A stretch of 64,000 nucleotides of DNA. It comes from Weimeria sp002480925. Lineage in GTDB: Bacteria; Bacillota; Clostridia; Lachnospirales; Lachnospiraceae. This document shows, one piece after another, positions 1 to 8,246 of the stretch (the stretch's first letter is position 1; every line of letters begins with the position of its first letter). A program made the position numbers and the translations under genes. The stretch covers positions 1 to 64,000 of the forward strand of contig NZ_JBQHVU010000014.1 in the NCBI RefSeq assembly GCF_052064335.1, in the 5' to 3' direction. A model generated the notes under the pieces. The model made no database searches. It saw only the letters and a program-made list of their open reading frames with translations, and was not told the DNA's origin.

Positions 1-44
1 ATCTTTCATAAATCCCAACAATGAGAACAAAAACGGAATAACAG

Positions 45-80
45 CAAGTAAAGCGAAGGAAAGATCCTCCGCTTTACTTG
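45..80. repeat. Imperfect hairpin in a noncoding stretch
   Basis: An 11 bp inverted repeat (45-55 and 70-80, CAAGTAAAGCG) continues inward after a 1 nt bulge as AGGA/TCCT. No T-run follows on either strand, so it is not a clear terminator. Apart from this and the end-like repeat further right, I see no gene in bases 1-524. Confidence 0.35.
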
Positions 81-302
81 TGATGCATTCAGTTCTTCTG
101 TGAATAGTAACTAACAACGAGCCTAAGTCCCACTGACGTGATATACTATATTTGTAACAGAGATGACTAAGGATTATAATAAAGACAAGGAGATAATCAA
201 TATGTCATCAAAGTATGAACCCGAGTTCAAACACAAGATAACGATTACAAATAAGGAGTAAGCAACTTTTCTGGCTCTTTTATATAATCAAAAGCTCTCA
301 TG

Positions 303-384
303 TTATCTACCTCATTCCAAAATTATCTGCCTCATTTTACTCTAAAATGACGGAGATTTCAATGGGATGAGGCAGATAAATTTT
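303..384. repeat. Repeated TTATCTGCCTCAT motif, possible transposon end
   Basis: The motif TTATCTGCCTCATT occurs around 322-336, in degenerate form (TTATCTACCTCATT) at about 303-317, and inverted as GATGAGGCAGATAA at about 366-380. It lies beyond the 3' end of the ExeA-like ATPase remnant. Clustered direct and inverted motifs next to a transposition ATPase resemble transposase-binding sites at an element end; that reading is inference. Confidence 0.4.
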
Positions 385-524
385 CCAGTCATTATGATGT
401 CAAACGGCGAATTGGTAGCGGAATGAAAATCAAATTATTTTCGGAGAATACTTCTCCCCGACTGCGCAGTCACACCGGTGACAGCACATTGTCAGCGGAT
501 TGACTGCGGAATCAGGGAGGAGAA

Positions 525-1110
525 TTAGTCAAGGTTCTGGTTGCTTACGGCCGACAAGATGGTTTCTGTATCTATGCATTTATTACCCCGTTGAGCTCCA
601 ATAACTATGGCATCCGACATGATATTATCTATCGTTCGAGGATTTCCGCGTGCATGACCGGCGATTACTGATAATGCAGCATCTTCGATGATGGCTTTAG
701 AGGATCCGGCAATGCACAGCTTGTGTACGATATACGCTACTGTTTCTTCATCGGATAAACCTTTATAGTTGTAATGCACCGTTATACGTTGTCTGAGTGC
801 TTCATGAACAGGCCTGCGCAGAGTGTTATTAAGATGCGGCTCTCCGCATAGAATCAGGGCAAAGCCATTAACGGAGTCATAGCCGTAATTCATCAGCATT
901 TTTATATCATCCAGGATACCGGTACTAAGATACTGAGCTTCATCAATGGCAAGCATAAGCGGTTGGCGCTTTTCTTTGTATAGATATCAGACCTGCTCTT
1001 GTATAGCCTTGAACATCCCCGGTTTTCCGCCTTAGGTAGATATCCCAAGGGTATAGCACAGTTCGCGATAAAACTCTTGTAGATTTGCACTGGCCAGGCA
1101 CTTTCCATCT
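525..1110 (-). pseudogene. ExeA-like AAA ATPase of a transposable element, decayed
   Basis: The intact 143-residue C-terminal part (525-956) carries a Walker B-like LAIDEAQYL and a conserved stretch around HEALRQRITVHYNY, as in the ExeA/TniB-type ATPase subunits of Clostridial insertion elements. Upstream, the same reading frame still encodes homologous sequence (EFYRELCYTLGIST, then GGKPGMFKAIQEQV), but it is broken by an in-frame TAA near 1036 and a TGA near 989. The N-terminal Walker A region and the partner DDE transposase are absent. This is a dead transposition gene marking an old insertion at the left edge of the AT-rich region. Confidence 0.7.
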
Positions 1111-1131
1111 CCAGGGGTGGGTCAGTTTTAA

Positions 1132-1275
1132 TTATAAATCAACAACTGCAGCTATTGCAACATGATAAGCATATCCAAGTACTTCATAAAAATCTTTGTC
1201 GATATCTCCATAACTCATTGTAAAATCAGTTGCACATTCCGCAAAATATAATCCTGTGAATGATTCACAGAACAT
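1132..1275 (-). pseudogene. Short C-terminal-like fragment of an unknown protein
   Basis: A 47-codon reading frame not long enough for routine calling. It encodes a compact acidic and aromatic segment (TMSYGDIDKDFYEVLGYAY) that looks like the end of a small globular protein. There is no ribosome binding site before the ATG, and an in-frame TAA lies just upstream. It sits between the ExeA-like remnant and the export operon, so I read it as a leftover gene fragment. I cannot assign a family with confidence. Confidence 0.3.
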
Positions 1276-1310
1276 ATTTTATCGCAAGGCTTTTGAAAAT
1301 GGAATAGATT

Positions 1311-2990
1311 TTACCTGGCACTTTCATTATAACTAGTTTTTTTACCATATGCATCTGTATAATGTAACACGCCATTTAGATATCGCACCTCATCGTCCGA
1401 AACAGCTTCATCAATAATTTCTTGTTTACCACTTATTTTTGAGCATTTATAGATAGCACTGTTTTTCTGATAATAAATAGCTTTATCTGTAACAATAAAC
1501 CAATTTACAGTAGCCATATTTTTCAAAATTTCATCAGTATCGTTAGATTCATCTTTTCTTAATCCATAAAAATCCTCTGTGTTATCACTTCCTGCACTGT
1601 ATACTAATTTATCTTCAAATGACTCTAAATCGACGCTGCGTACAATAATATTTGAACTATTTTCATCTTCCAAAAGATAATAACAGTAATGATCATCCAC
1701 AAAAATGTTAGTAATGCTTTGTTGAAGTGGAATTACATTTCGTGTTATTTCAATAATATTATTTTTCGCATCTTTACAATATACCTGATTTTCATTCTGG
1801 TCAATATAATACATATTTCCACCCATGGTCATATTAATCTGCGCATTGAGCGTACCGTCAATGATAACCTCTTTATCCTCACTTGTCTCTCCACATCCCG
1901 CCAGACAAACACATATGAGCAAGCAAGGCAAAATCTTTGAAGTCATTTTTATATATTTGCTTTTTCTGTGATTAGAAAATTTACTAAATACAATGTAAGA
2001 AAAAAGCACTATCAAAAATATATCCATAGACAACACAATCAACATTGTTTTTGTCCCGATTGCCTGAAAAGCAATCACTTTTTTTAATTGGTTATCTATG
2101 AGCTGATGTGTATATCTATCTGGCCAAAAGAACCCATTAGCTGAAAGAAGCGCTGTAATCCAAGGAATTCTATACAGTATCGAACTATTTGAAAAAATCA
2201 TTTTCGGTAATATTACCAAAAGAACTGCTAATACCATACAAATTTCTCTTCTTTTAAGTAAAACTGTCATTAACATTGCAAAGCTTACAAGGAACATACA
2301 TCCGAATATTGTTATCATAAATTTAAAAAGCAGAGCAGTTCCTAGTGATATTCCATAACGTGAATTTTCATAAAATTCGATTGTATTCAAAGGATAATCC
2401 GCATGATGTAGTCCAACTGTAGACACCAAATACATGATGTGTACAATCTGAAATAAACCAGCAGAAATAATAGCACCTGCAATCCCGATAAAAATCTTAC
2501 ATCCCGTCAGTCTATTTCTTCCACATGATGATACAATCATAATATTCATCTCATTTTCATATTCTACACTAAACAGCATTACGCCTAGTAAAACCACAAA
2601 TACAACTAATAAATAGTTAATATTATCATGGCAAAGAATCGACTCCCATCCCCTTGTATCCATCAGATAACCGCTTCCTGAATCCGATTCATATATATAA
2701 ACATGGTAAAAGGATTCAAAAGCCTGCTTTTTAAGCTTGTTAGATAACATATTTGCAGTATCTTTTTCAAGCTTTTTATATTCTTCTTTGATCTGTGCGG
2801 TCTTCTCCGTTGTGATTTTTCCTTCATACTTATCAAAAAAAGAAGTATAATATGATTCTGAGCTGCGAATTACTGTTGTCGTATCATAACCTACAACAAT
2901 ATAATATGCTGCATTCAGGAAAAGAAACACAAATAGAAACAAAATCAAATGCTGTTTTATAAATACTTTATATAACTCAGATCGAATCAT
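1311..2990 (-). CDS. ABC-2 type permease fused to a lipoprotein-like sensor domain
   Basis: 559 residues. The first ~345 form an ABC-2 permease: an N-terminal membrane segment, a ~90-residue exposed region, then five or more hydrophobic segments. A second module follows that begins like a lipoprotein, with a hydrophobic stretch ending in lipobox LAGC (Cys366), and continues as ~190 residues of repeated short beta motifs (YYIDQNENQVYCKDAKN type) resembling a DUF5050-like propeller. The gene lies 4 bp after the other permease, so both likely pair with the ATPase at 4178-5065. The internal lipobox suggests a permease and a lipoprotein gene became fused. Membrane location is certain; the substrate is unknown. 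Confidence 0.75.
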   Translation of the reverse strand: MIRSELYKVFIKQHLILFLFVFLFLNAAYYIVVGYDTTTVIRSSESYYTSFFDKYEGKITTEKTAQIKEEYKKLEKDTANMLSNKLKKQAFESFYHVYIYESDSGSGYLMDTRGWESILCHDNINYLLVVFVVLLGVMLFSVEYENEMNIMIVSSCGRNRLTGCKIFIGIAGAIISAGLFQIVHIMYLVSTVGLHHADYPLNTIEFYENSRYGISLGTALLFKFMITIFGCMFLVSFAMLMTVLLKRREICMVLAVLLVILPKMIFSNSSILYRIPWITALLSANGFFWPDRYTHQLIDNQLKKVIAFQAIGTKTMLIVLSMDIFLIVLFSYIVFSKFSNHRKSKYIKMTSKILPCLLICVCLAGCGETSEDKEVIIDGTLNAQINMTMGGNMYYIDQNENQVYCKDAKNNIIEITRNVIPLQQSITNIFVDDHYCYYLLEDENSSNIIVRSVDLESFEDKLVYSAGSDNTEDFYGLRKDESNDTDEILKNMATVNWFIVTDKAIYYQKNSAIYKCSKISGKQEIIDEAVSDDEVRYLNGVLHYTDAYGKKTSYNESAR

Positions 2991-2994
2991 AAAA

Positions 2995-4206
2995 TCACTT
3001 TCTCCTCTTCTCTACTACAAGTATAGTAAAAAGCAGAATCACTATTAGTGCAGCTTGGACACCATACAAGAAACTATAAGATGTCATATAATGTCCACAC
3101 AAATTTATTTCTTTTAACGATGTTGCAAGCTCTCCTAATTTCAGAAGTGAAAATGGACTGATTAATGTCAAAACATTTTCCACAAAAGTGATTCCACTAT
3201 TAAATCCGCTAAAATACAGAAAAACTGATGCATACCCAATCATCGCAATAAACGCTGCATAAGTATTATTTATCAGTCTGGCAATCATTGTCAATATGAC
3301 TGCTATAATTGCAAAGCCAATACACTTAGACAAGACCTCCAGTAAATAGAATCCAATTACAGATATATTAAGCGGTGTATATCTATATTCAGTGAGAGAA
3401 TACAGCATCATTTTTGTTCCACTTAGCCCATACTGCATATGAATCACTGCATAATTGATAATACCAAATAGTAATTCAAGCCAGACAGCCACAAAGATAT
3501 GTGCTATCAATTTTATTGGAATATACATTTTCCGTCCATAAGCAGATGTAATTTGAATAATTTCCATCGCATTCCTTTTCTCCCTGGAAAAGGCTGGAAT
3601 AATTCCTACAATCAGCAGCACCAAAATAAACAGATCGGATTTGTCATAAGAAAATAAATGCTTCCATCCTCCTGTCTCATAAAAATATAATGGATTTCTA
3701 TTTTTATAATGTTTCAAAATGAACGTATTTTTTTCAACTTCGTATTTATTATTTTTATCAGAGAAAAAGTGAATATTTTCCTCTGCTTTTTCAAGTAACC
3801 CATCATTCAATTCCTTATATGTAACAAGATACTTGATTGGATTATAAAAATGCTCTGTTAAGAGGCTGTAATCTCCATGTACATATCCTGTATGCATACT
3901 TGGGTCATATTCAGTGCTATAATCACCACTTACTAAATTATAATACCTTCGGTATTCTTTGGACACATAGGATACTTTTTCAGCATTTAACTTTCCATCC
4001 AAATATTGATGTAATTCTTCATAATATTTATTTTCTTTTTCTGACGCATGTACTTTTACATAATCTTCTGTGTATCCACCATTTGTATGATAATCCCATT
4101 CCAGCCAAAAGATATTGATTATAACCAGACTGATCATCATGAAAAAAAATGACTTTCTGATAAATTCTTTTCGAAGCTCAAAGTATAGTATTTTCATGAA
4201 AATCAC
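2995..4206 (-). CDS. ABC-2 type transporter permease
   Basis: 403 residues. A membrane helix near residues 15-35 is followed by a ~150-residue charged and aromatic extracytoplasmic region, then about five further hydrophobic segments, the usual layout of large-loop ABC-2 exporter subunits. The start overlaps the ATPase gene by 29 bp; a second Met at residue 4 (4197) is also possible. The tight overlap and the following permease make an ATPase plus two-permease exporter. It probably exports, or gives protection from, the small secreted product encoded at the head of this operon. That role is inferred from gene order. Confidence 0.8.
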   Translation of the reverse strand: MIFMKILYFELRKEFIRKSFFFMMISLVIINIFWLEWDYHTNGGYTEDYVKVHASEKENKYYEELHQYLDGKLNAEKVSYVSKEYRRYYNLVSGDYSTEYDPSMHTGYVHGDYSLLTEHFYNPIKYLVTYKELNDGLLEKAEENIHFFSDKNNKYEVEKNTFILKHYKNRNPLYFYETGGWKHLFSYDKSDLFILVLLIVGIIPAFSREKRNAMEIIQITSAYGRKMYIPIKLIAHIFVAVWLELLFGIINYAVIHMQYGLSGTKMMLYSLTEYRYTPLNISVIGFYLLEVLSKCIGFAIIAVILTMIARLINNTYAAFIAMIGYASVFLYFSGFNSGITFVENVLTLISPFSLLKLGELATSLKEINLCGHYMTSYSFLYGVQAALIVILLFTILVVEKRRK

Positions 4207-5065
4207 TTTCTTTCTTAAAAATCGACAAGAATACTTCCTCTAACTGCGGTTCAACTATTTTAGCACCTTCTGGAGCATGATCACTGATCACTCTCAAATA
4301 AACTCCATCATTTTCTCTTTTCATGTTTGATACCAAATACGCTTTTTGAATATCCTTTGATTGTTCTTCACTTACGCATAGTGAAAACACTTGCCCTTTG
4401 ATACCATTTCTCAATGCATCTGCTGTTCCCTCACAAATAACATTCCCTTTTTGCAGCATAATAATATGATTTGCTATGTATTCAACATCAGAAACAATAT
4501 GGGTTGCGATAAGGATCATTCGATCTTTTGCAATTTCTGTAATGATATTGCGAAATCGGATTCGCTCTCCAGGATCCAGACCAGCCGTAGGCTCGTCTAA
4601 TATCAATATTCTTGGATCGTTTAATAGTGCCTGTGCAATGCCCAAACGTTGTCTCATTCCACCGGATAATTCTTTTATTTTTTTCTTTTTCTGATCTGCG
4701 AGATTAACTGCTTCAAGTACCTCCTTAATCCTGCGTTTTCGCTCGTCCTTCTTAATTTCTTTTATGCAGCAAATATATTCCAAAAATTCATCCACCTTAT
4801 AATTGGGATAAAATTTCGGATATTGAGGCATAAAACCAATTAATTTCAGATAATCAGTTCCTAAGCTTTTTATATTAGTTCCATCTAAAAATATTTCTCC
4901 GTCCGTGGCATTTAAGGCACCAATCAAAATATTGATCAATGTGGTTTTTCCTGCTCCGTTCGCCCCCAACAAACCATATATTCCATTTTCAAAGGTCATA
5001 TTAACTGATTTAAGTGCATAAAAATCCCCATATTTCTTTGTAATGTTATTTAGCTGTAAATACAT
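4178..5065 (-). CDS. ABC transporter ATP-binding protein
   Basis: 295 residues with the complete ABC ATPase signature: Walker A GANGAGKTT (about residues 35-43), Q-loop region near MPQYPKF, signature LSGGMRQRLGIAQ, Walker B ILILDEPTAGLDP and an H-loop His in ATHIVSDVEY. A ~70-residue C-terminal extension follows, as in ABC-2 drug or bacteriocin exporters. It overlaps the lipoprotein gene upstream by 20 bp and the permease downstream by 29 bp, indicating translational coupling. It is the energy-supplying cytoplasmic subunit for the two permeases. Confidence 0.93.
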   Translation of the reverse strand: MYLQLNNITKKYGDFYALKSVNMTFENGIYGLLGANGAGKTTLINILIGALNATDGEIFLDGTNIKSLGTDYLKLIGFMPQYPKFYPNYKVDEFLEYICCIKEIKKDERKRRIKEVLEAVNLADQKKKKIKELSGGMRQRLGIAQALLNDPRILILDEPTAGLDPGERIRFRNIITEIAKDRMILIATHIVSDVEYIANHIIMLQKGNVICEGTADALRNGIKGQVFSLCVSEEQSKDIQKAYLVSNMKRENDGVYLRVISDHAPEGAKIVEPQLEEVFLSIFKKESDFHENTIL

Positions 5066-6182
5066 GGTAAACCACCTTTCCAGCAGCTCCGTTTCCTATC
5101 AACAGATAATCGTTTTTAGAATTACCGAAATCGTAAAACTGAACGCCTTTCTCTGTTGAAAACGGAATTTCTTTTACGCACTCTTTATTTGACAATTGAT
5201 ATATCCGTACTCTGTGCTTCATCAATTCATTGTCTAAGCGGACATACACAATCAGATATGCTCCGTCACTTGTGACAGTAGCAAATGTACTTTCTGTATT
5301 GTCCACAGGAAATACGTTAGATTGATTCTTTTGGCAATCATATATAACTACCTTCCCACTTGAACTATGTGTTGACGGATCTTCACTGTCATTTAGCACA
5401 AGACACTCTCCCGACACACGTATTTGATCTGGACTATAATCGTCCTCTTCTTCATAAACTATCCTGTCAGTACTCAAATCCCAATATCCGTATCTTGTAG
5501 TTGCTTTCGTGTCTCCTTTCACTTGATAAAATCCTACCTTATTTTCATCAACAAAAGCAATCTCATATTCAGAGAAACCATCCTCTTCAATTTTATGAAC
5601 TTTTTGTTCTCCACTTTCAACATCGAGGACATATATTCCATTTATTGTACTCCATGCAATATGATGACCTAAAGGATCAATCTTAGGTTCTTCCTGACTC
5701 TCTTGAATTTCTGTCATCAGTTTCTTTGAAATCATACTTTTCAAGTCAATTACATTCTTTTCCTGCAATTTTTCATCGTATAAAATAAATTCATATGAAG
5801 TTTTATAATCAGATGAACCTGTACTTATTACAATTCCATTTTCCTGTTTTGCATTATCTACATCTTTATCATATGTTGATTTGACTATTGCATAACCGTC
5901 TTTTATTTTTTGATATGCGTCGATAGTTTCCGTACTTTTAACTGGTACCTCTTGTAATACCTTATTCAAGCTCAAGTCTAAAAGAGTTAGTTTTTTATTT
6001 ATCTTGTCATATTCTAAATCCACATACGAAACTTTATTGTCAATTAACTTACTTTCTGTATTCTTTTCAGAAAAATCGTTTATTTGTGCATTCTGATTTC
6101 CTGTTGAATCCTCTTTGCTGCTACAAGCGGAAATCAGGCATATGCAGAATATTGATATTAAAAACAAACTAATTTTTTTCAC
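5046..6182 (-). CDS. Lipoprotein with beta-propeller-like repeats, exporter operon
   Basis: 378 residues. A type II signal peptide ends in lipobox LISAC (Cys20), so the mature protein should be a membrane-anchored surface lipoprotein. The rest has repeated segments such as DPLGHHIAWSTINGIYVLD and TVTSDGAYLIVYVRL, which look like blades of a TolB/WD-like propeller. It lies between the second lipoprotein and the ATPase and overlaps the ATPase gene by 20 bp. The fold resembles the C-terminal domain of the fused permease, so both may recognise the same extracellular ligand; that is inference. No specific family recognised. Confidence 0.75.
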   Translation of the reverse strand: MKKISLFLISIFCICLISACSSKEDSTGNQNAQINDFSEKNTESKLIDNKVSYVDLEYDKINKKLTLLDLSLNKVLQEVPVKSTETIDAYQKIKDGYAIVKSTYDKDVDNAKQENGIVISTGSSDYKTSYEFILYDEKLQEKNVIDLKSMISKKLMTEIQESQEEPKIDPLGHHIAWSTINGIYVLDVESGEQKVHKIEEDGFSEYEIAFVDENKVGFYQVKGDTKATTRYGYWDLSTDRIVYEEEDDYSPDQIRVSGECLVLNDSEDPSTHSSSGKVVIYDCQKNQSNVFPVDNTESTFATVTSDGAYLIVYVRLDNELMKHRVRIYQLSNKECVKEIPFSTEKGVQFYDFGNSKNDYLLIGNGAAGKVVYHVFTAK

Positions 6183-6191
6183 TTAATCCAC

Positions 6192-7214
6192 CTATTTGTT
6201 TATTAATAAACACCTTTCACTTTGCGTTGTATCATCTTGAATCACATAATCTTCACCACTTGTCGCAGCAACTGCATAAAATGAGCAAGGTTCCTTATAC
6301 TTCGAAACATCTATACTTACATCAAAAACAGTCATTTTATCTGTTGTAGTTTTTATTTCGCAATAATCGTAATTGTCGACTTTTACAGGCTCATTATTTA
6401 TAAAAAAAGTGATTTTCTTTGCTACCTCTTTTCCTCCATACATTTGTAACGTAAGGTTTAACTTTCCGTTCTTAGAATACAAGCGATTCCTTTTGTCTGC
6501 TGTTTTGATTTCAAGATATGAAGTATAATCCAATGGATTATCGGTATCATTTGCAACAAGACCTTCAAGCATTGCCATAGTTTCTTCTGGAATATCAGTA
6601 ATAGTAGTTTTCACGGTATCTGCTTTTGTTTCATTTATTCCTGATGCCTGCATCTTTACAGGAATACAAATTGTAGAATTAATATGTCCACAATTTCCAA
6701 ATGATGTATTTCCATCCTGCTTTGGTAAATAATCCGATCTAAAAACAGTTGCAAATTGCATACCTACCACATCACCTTTTTTACCAGATATTGGTGTGAC
6801 AAGTGCTGTAAAGTTAATTGTTTCATCTGGACCTAGTGTAAAATAATGAACCATTTGTTTTTTACTTACTTTTCCATTCAACGTATATGAATATGGCTGA
6901 ACCTCTCCATTCAAAAACAACATTGCAGCGACTTCAGTATTTTCTGAATTATCCAATGCTCCAACATATAGTGGAACCTTCATTTCTGAACCTGAATAGG
7001 TATATTCATACTTATCGGCATGCTTAAATCCCATCGAAACTGATCCTTCTGATTTTTTTATAAGATCATCATCGCTGCTTATTATAGATGATAAGTCAGA
7101 ATCACTATCTGTATTCACATCTGATGATGAGTTATGCTTACTAGTACAGCCGCTACAGAAAACCGTACAGATCACCATCACATACACCATTACTATATTT
7201 CGAATATGCTTCAT
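6192..7214 (-). CDS. Hypothetical surface lipoprotein
   Basis: 340 residues. The N-terminus MKHIRNIVMVYVMVICTVF leads to lipobox FCSGC (Cys23), followed by a low-complexity Ser/Asp linker (residues ~27-55) typical of wall-spanning lipoproteins. The body alternates hydrophobic and polar residues without membrane segments, suggesting beta-rich extracellular domains. It lies 9 bp upstream of the next lipoprotein and 75 bp downstream of the 126-residue secreted protein, in the same operon. It may be an immunity or accessory protein. I do not recognise a family. Confidence 0.7.
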   Translation of the reverse strand: MKHIRNIVMVYVMVICTVFCSGCTSKHNSSSDVNTDSDSDLSSIISSDDDLIKKSEGSVSMGFKHADKYEYTYSGSEMKVPLYVGALDNSENTEVAAMLFLNGEVQPYSYTLNGKVSKKQMVHYFTLGPDETINFTALVTPISGKKGDVVGMQFATVFRSDYLPKQDGNTSFGNCGHINSTICIPVKMQASGINETKADTVKTTITDIPEETMAMLEGLVANDTDNPLDYTSYLEIKTADKRNRLYSKNGKLNLTLQMYGGKEVAKKITFFINNEPVKVDNYDYCEIKTTTDKMTVFDVSIDVSKYKEPCSFYAVAATSGEDYVIQDDTTQSERCLLINK

Positions 7215-7289
7215 TATTTCATTCCTTTTAAAAATAGTCGCAAGAGTATTATTCCCTTGCGGCTACTTCTACAAACATTGACACTACGG

Positions 7290-7670
7290 TTAAAATGTTT
7301 TTGCTAAATATTTAACAACGCTACCTGTTCCCCTAGCCTCATGGCTTGAAAAACAAGCAAGTTCAGTACTGCTTGAGTAATTGGTTGCTTTGATAACATC
7401 GTTGACCTTTGCATTATTCTTTGTAACACTTGCTGTAGCAACTGTTGCACCTGTTGCATTAATCTGAATCACAACACCTGTAATCAATTTTTTAGCTGTT
7501 TTGGTAACAGAAGTTCTAGCTGTAACAGTTGAGCCACTTCTTGTCAGTGAATAGCTCATTGTTCCAAATTCTGAAGTTGAAACAGTTGCTGCATTGGCTG
7601 TCAACGGAATACTTCCCAATAAACTTGCGGACATAACTAATGATAATGCCATTTGCTTGATTCTCTTCAT
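7290..7670 (-). CDS. Small secreted protein, candidate effector of the agr-controlled operon
   Basis: 126 residues with a classical signal peptide (MKRIKQMALSLVMSASLLGS, likely cleavage after ANAA near residue 28). The mature ~98-residue protein is rich in Thr, Ser, Val and Ala, has one Cys, and ends in HEARGTGSVVKYLAKTF. It has a strong AGGAGG site and its ATG overlaps the stop of the agrD peptide gene (ATGA), so both come from one transcript under the agr operator. With an ABC exporter and lipoproteins downstream, it could be a bacteriocin or surface effector. The family is not recognised; function is inferred from position only. Confidence 0.75.
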   Translation of the reverse strand: MKRIKQMALSLVMSASLLGSIPLTANAATVSTSEFGTMSYSLTRSGSTVTARTSVTKTAKKLITGVVIQINATGATVATASVTKNNAKVNDVIKATNYSSSTELACFSSHEARGTGSVVKYLAKTF

Positions 7671-7843
7671 GATAACTTCCTCCTAATTTCATTTTTTAAC
7701 TGCGTCGGTACTTTTGGTTCATACAACAAACCACGACACAATGAACTTGCATTACTTCGAGCAATAGCTTTCACCGCTTGAAGTACGAGACGGGCACCTT
7801 TCTGGGATGCCTTGTTCACTTGTTTATTGTCGATAGTTATCAC
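7667..7843 (-). CDS. agrD: AgrD-type cyclic autoinducer peptide precursor (unusual start)
   Basis: A 55-58 codon gene missed because it lacks ATG. The product has an amphipathic N-terminal half (KGARLVLQAVKAIARS), the segment SSLCRGLLYEPKVPTQLK, then a basic tail. Cys followed by four residues and an acidic xPxxP-type recognition tail matches AgrD precursors, predicting a thiolactone ring Cys-Arg-Gly-Leu-Leu. The ancestral ATG, still present in the right-hand repeat copy, is ATC here (7834-7832). An in-frame GTG at 7843 could serve, but it falls within the presumed ribosome site. The stop overlaps the ATG of the secreted-protein gene by 4 bp. The AgrB processing enzyme is encoded just upstream. 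Confidence 0.75.
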   Translation of the reverse strand: MITIDNKQVNKASQKGARLVLQAVKAIARSNASSLCRGLLYEPKVPTQLKNEIRRKLS

Positions 7844-7985
7844 CTTACTTTCTTAATTGTCTGGCAATTCCGGGTAACTTTACTTGTTTACCATGGTATG
7901 TGCCTAATATAACAGAGTATTTATTTTTTTCAATCCCTCTATGCACGAATGGTAGCCCAAAATGCACGAACGGTAGCATATTATG
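7785..7985. repeat. Left arm of a ~200 bp inverted repeat flanking agrBAC
   Basis: Nearly identical, in opposite orientation, to 10959-11158. The arm contains a LytTR-type operator, a promoter and the first ~17 codons of agrD. Differences I see include ATC for ATG at the agrD start, TAAGG for CGAGG before it, and a few substitutions in the first agrD codons. The right border meets an IS3-family fragment directly. Confidence 0.9.
7906..7974 (-). promoter_or_regulatory. LytTR operator and promoter for agrD and the export operon
   Basis: On the minus strand, ACCGTTCGT (7974-7966) and ACCATTCGT (7953-7945) are 9 bp direct repeats separated by 12 bp. That is the spacing and consensus of AgrA-family LytTR sites. 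A TATATT -10 box lies at 7911-7906 with no strong -35, as expected for an activator-dependent promoter. Transcription would run leftward into agrD and the 126-residue protein gene. Confidence 0.75.
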
Positions 7986-8235
7986 GATACCTTCGCATTT
8001 GCTTGTATCTTAATGAAAAAGAGCATTATCTGGTCAATCAGAAAGCAGTCCCGCGGCATATGCGGGAAATGGGCATACAGGCCATATATCCACATCAACA
8101 CAAGAAAGCCGAAACCGGCCAACAAAATTAATACTTACCTGCTAAAAGTGCTTAAAACTTGCCATCCGAATCAGGTTTGGTCTATCGACATCACCTGTTT
8201 TTTAAAAGTGCCTCGACAAATGGGTTCACTTTAAA
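7978..8235 (+). mobile_element. IS3-family (IS150-like) transposase fragment
   Basis: The plus strand encodes pieces of an IS3-family OrfB: YYGYLRICLYLNEKEHYLVN, then VPRHMREMGIQAIYP, and in another frame PNQVWSIDITC, the start of the DDE catalytic region. The frame changes near 8130, and both ends of the element and most of the catalytic domain are missing. The fragment sits between the left inverted-repeat arm and the 3' end of agrB, and so separates agrB from agrD. Confidence 0.8.
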
Positions 8236-8246
8236 AAGACATCCTA

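Noticed and set aside
7290..7670. Assignment to the lactococcin 972 bacteriocin family
   Set aside because: Size, signal peptide and ABC neighbours are suggestive, but the characteristic Tyr/His/Ser pattern is not convincing, so I left the family open.
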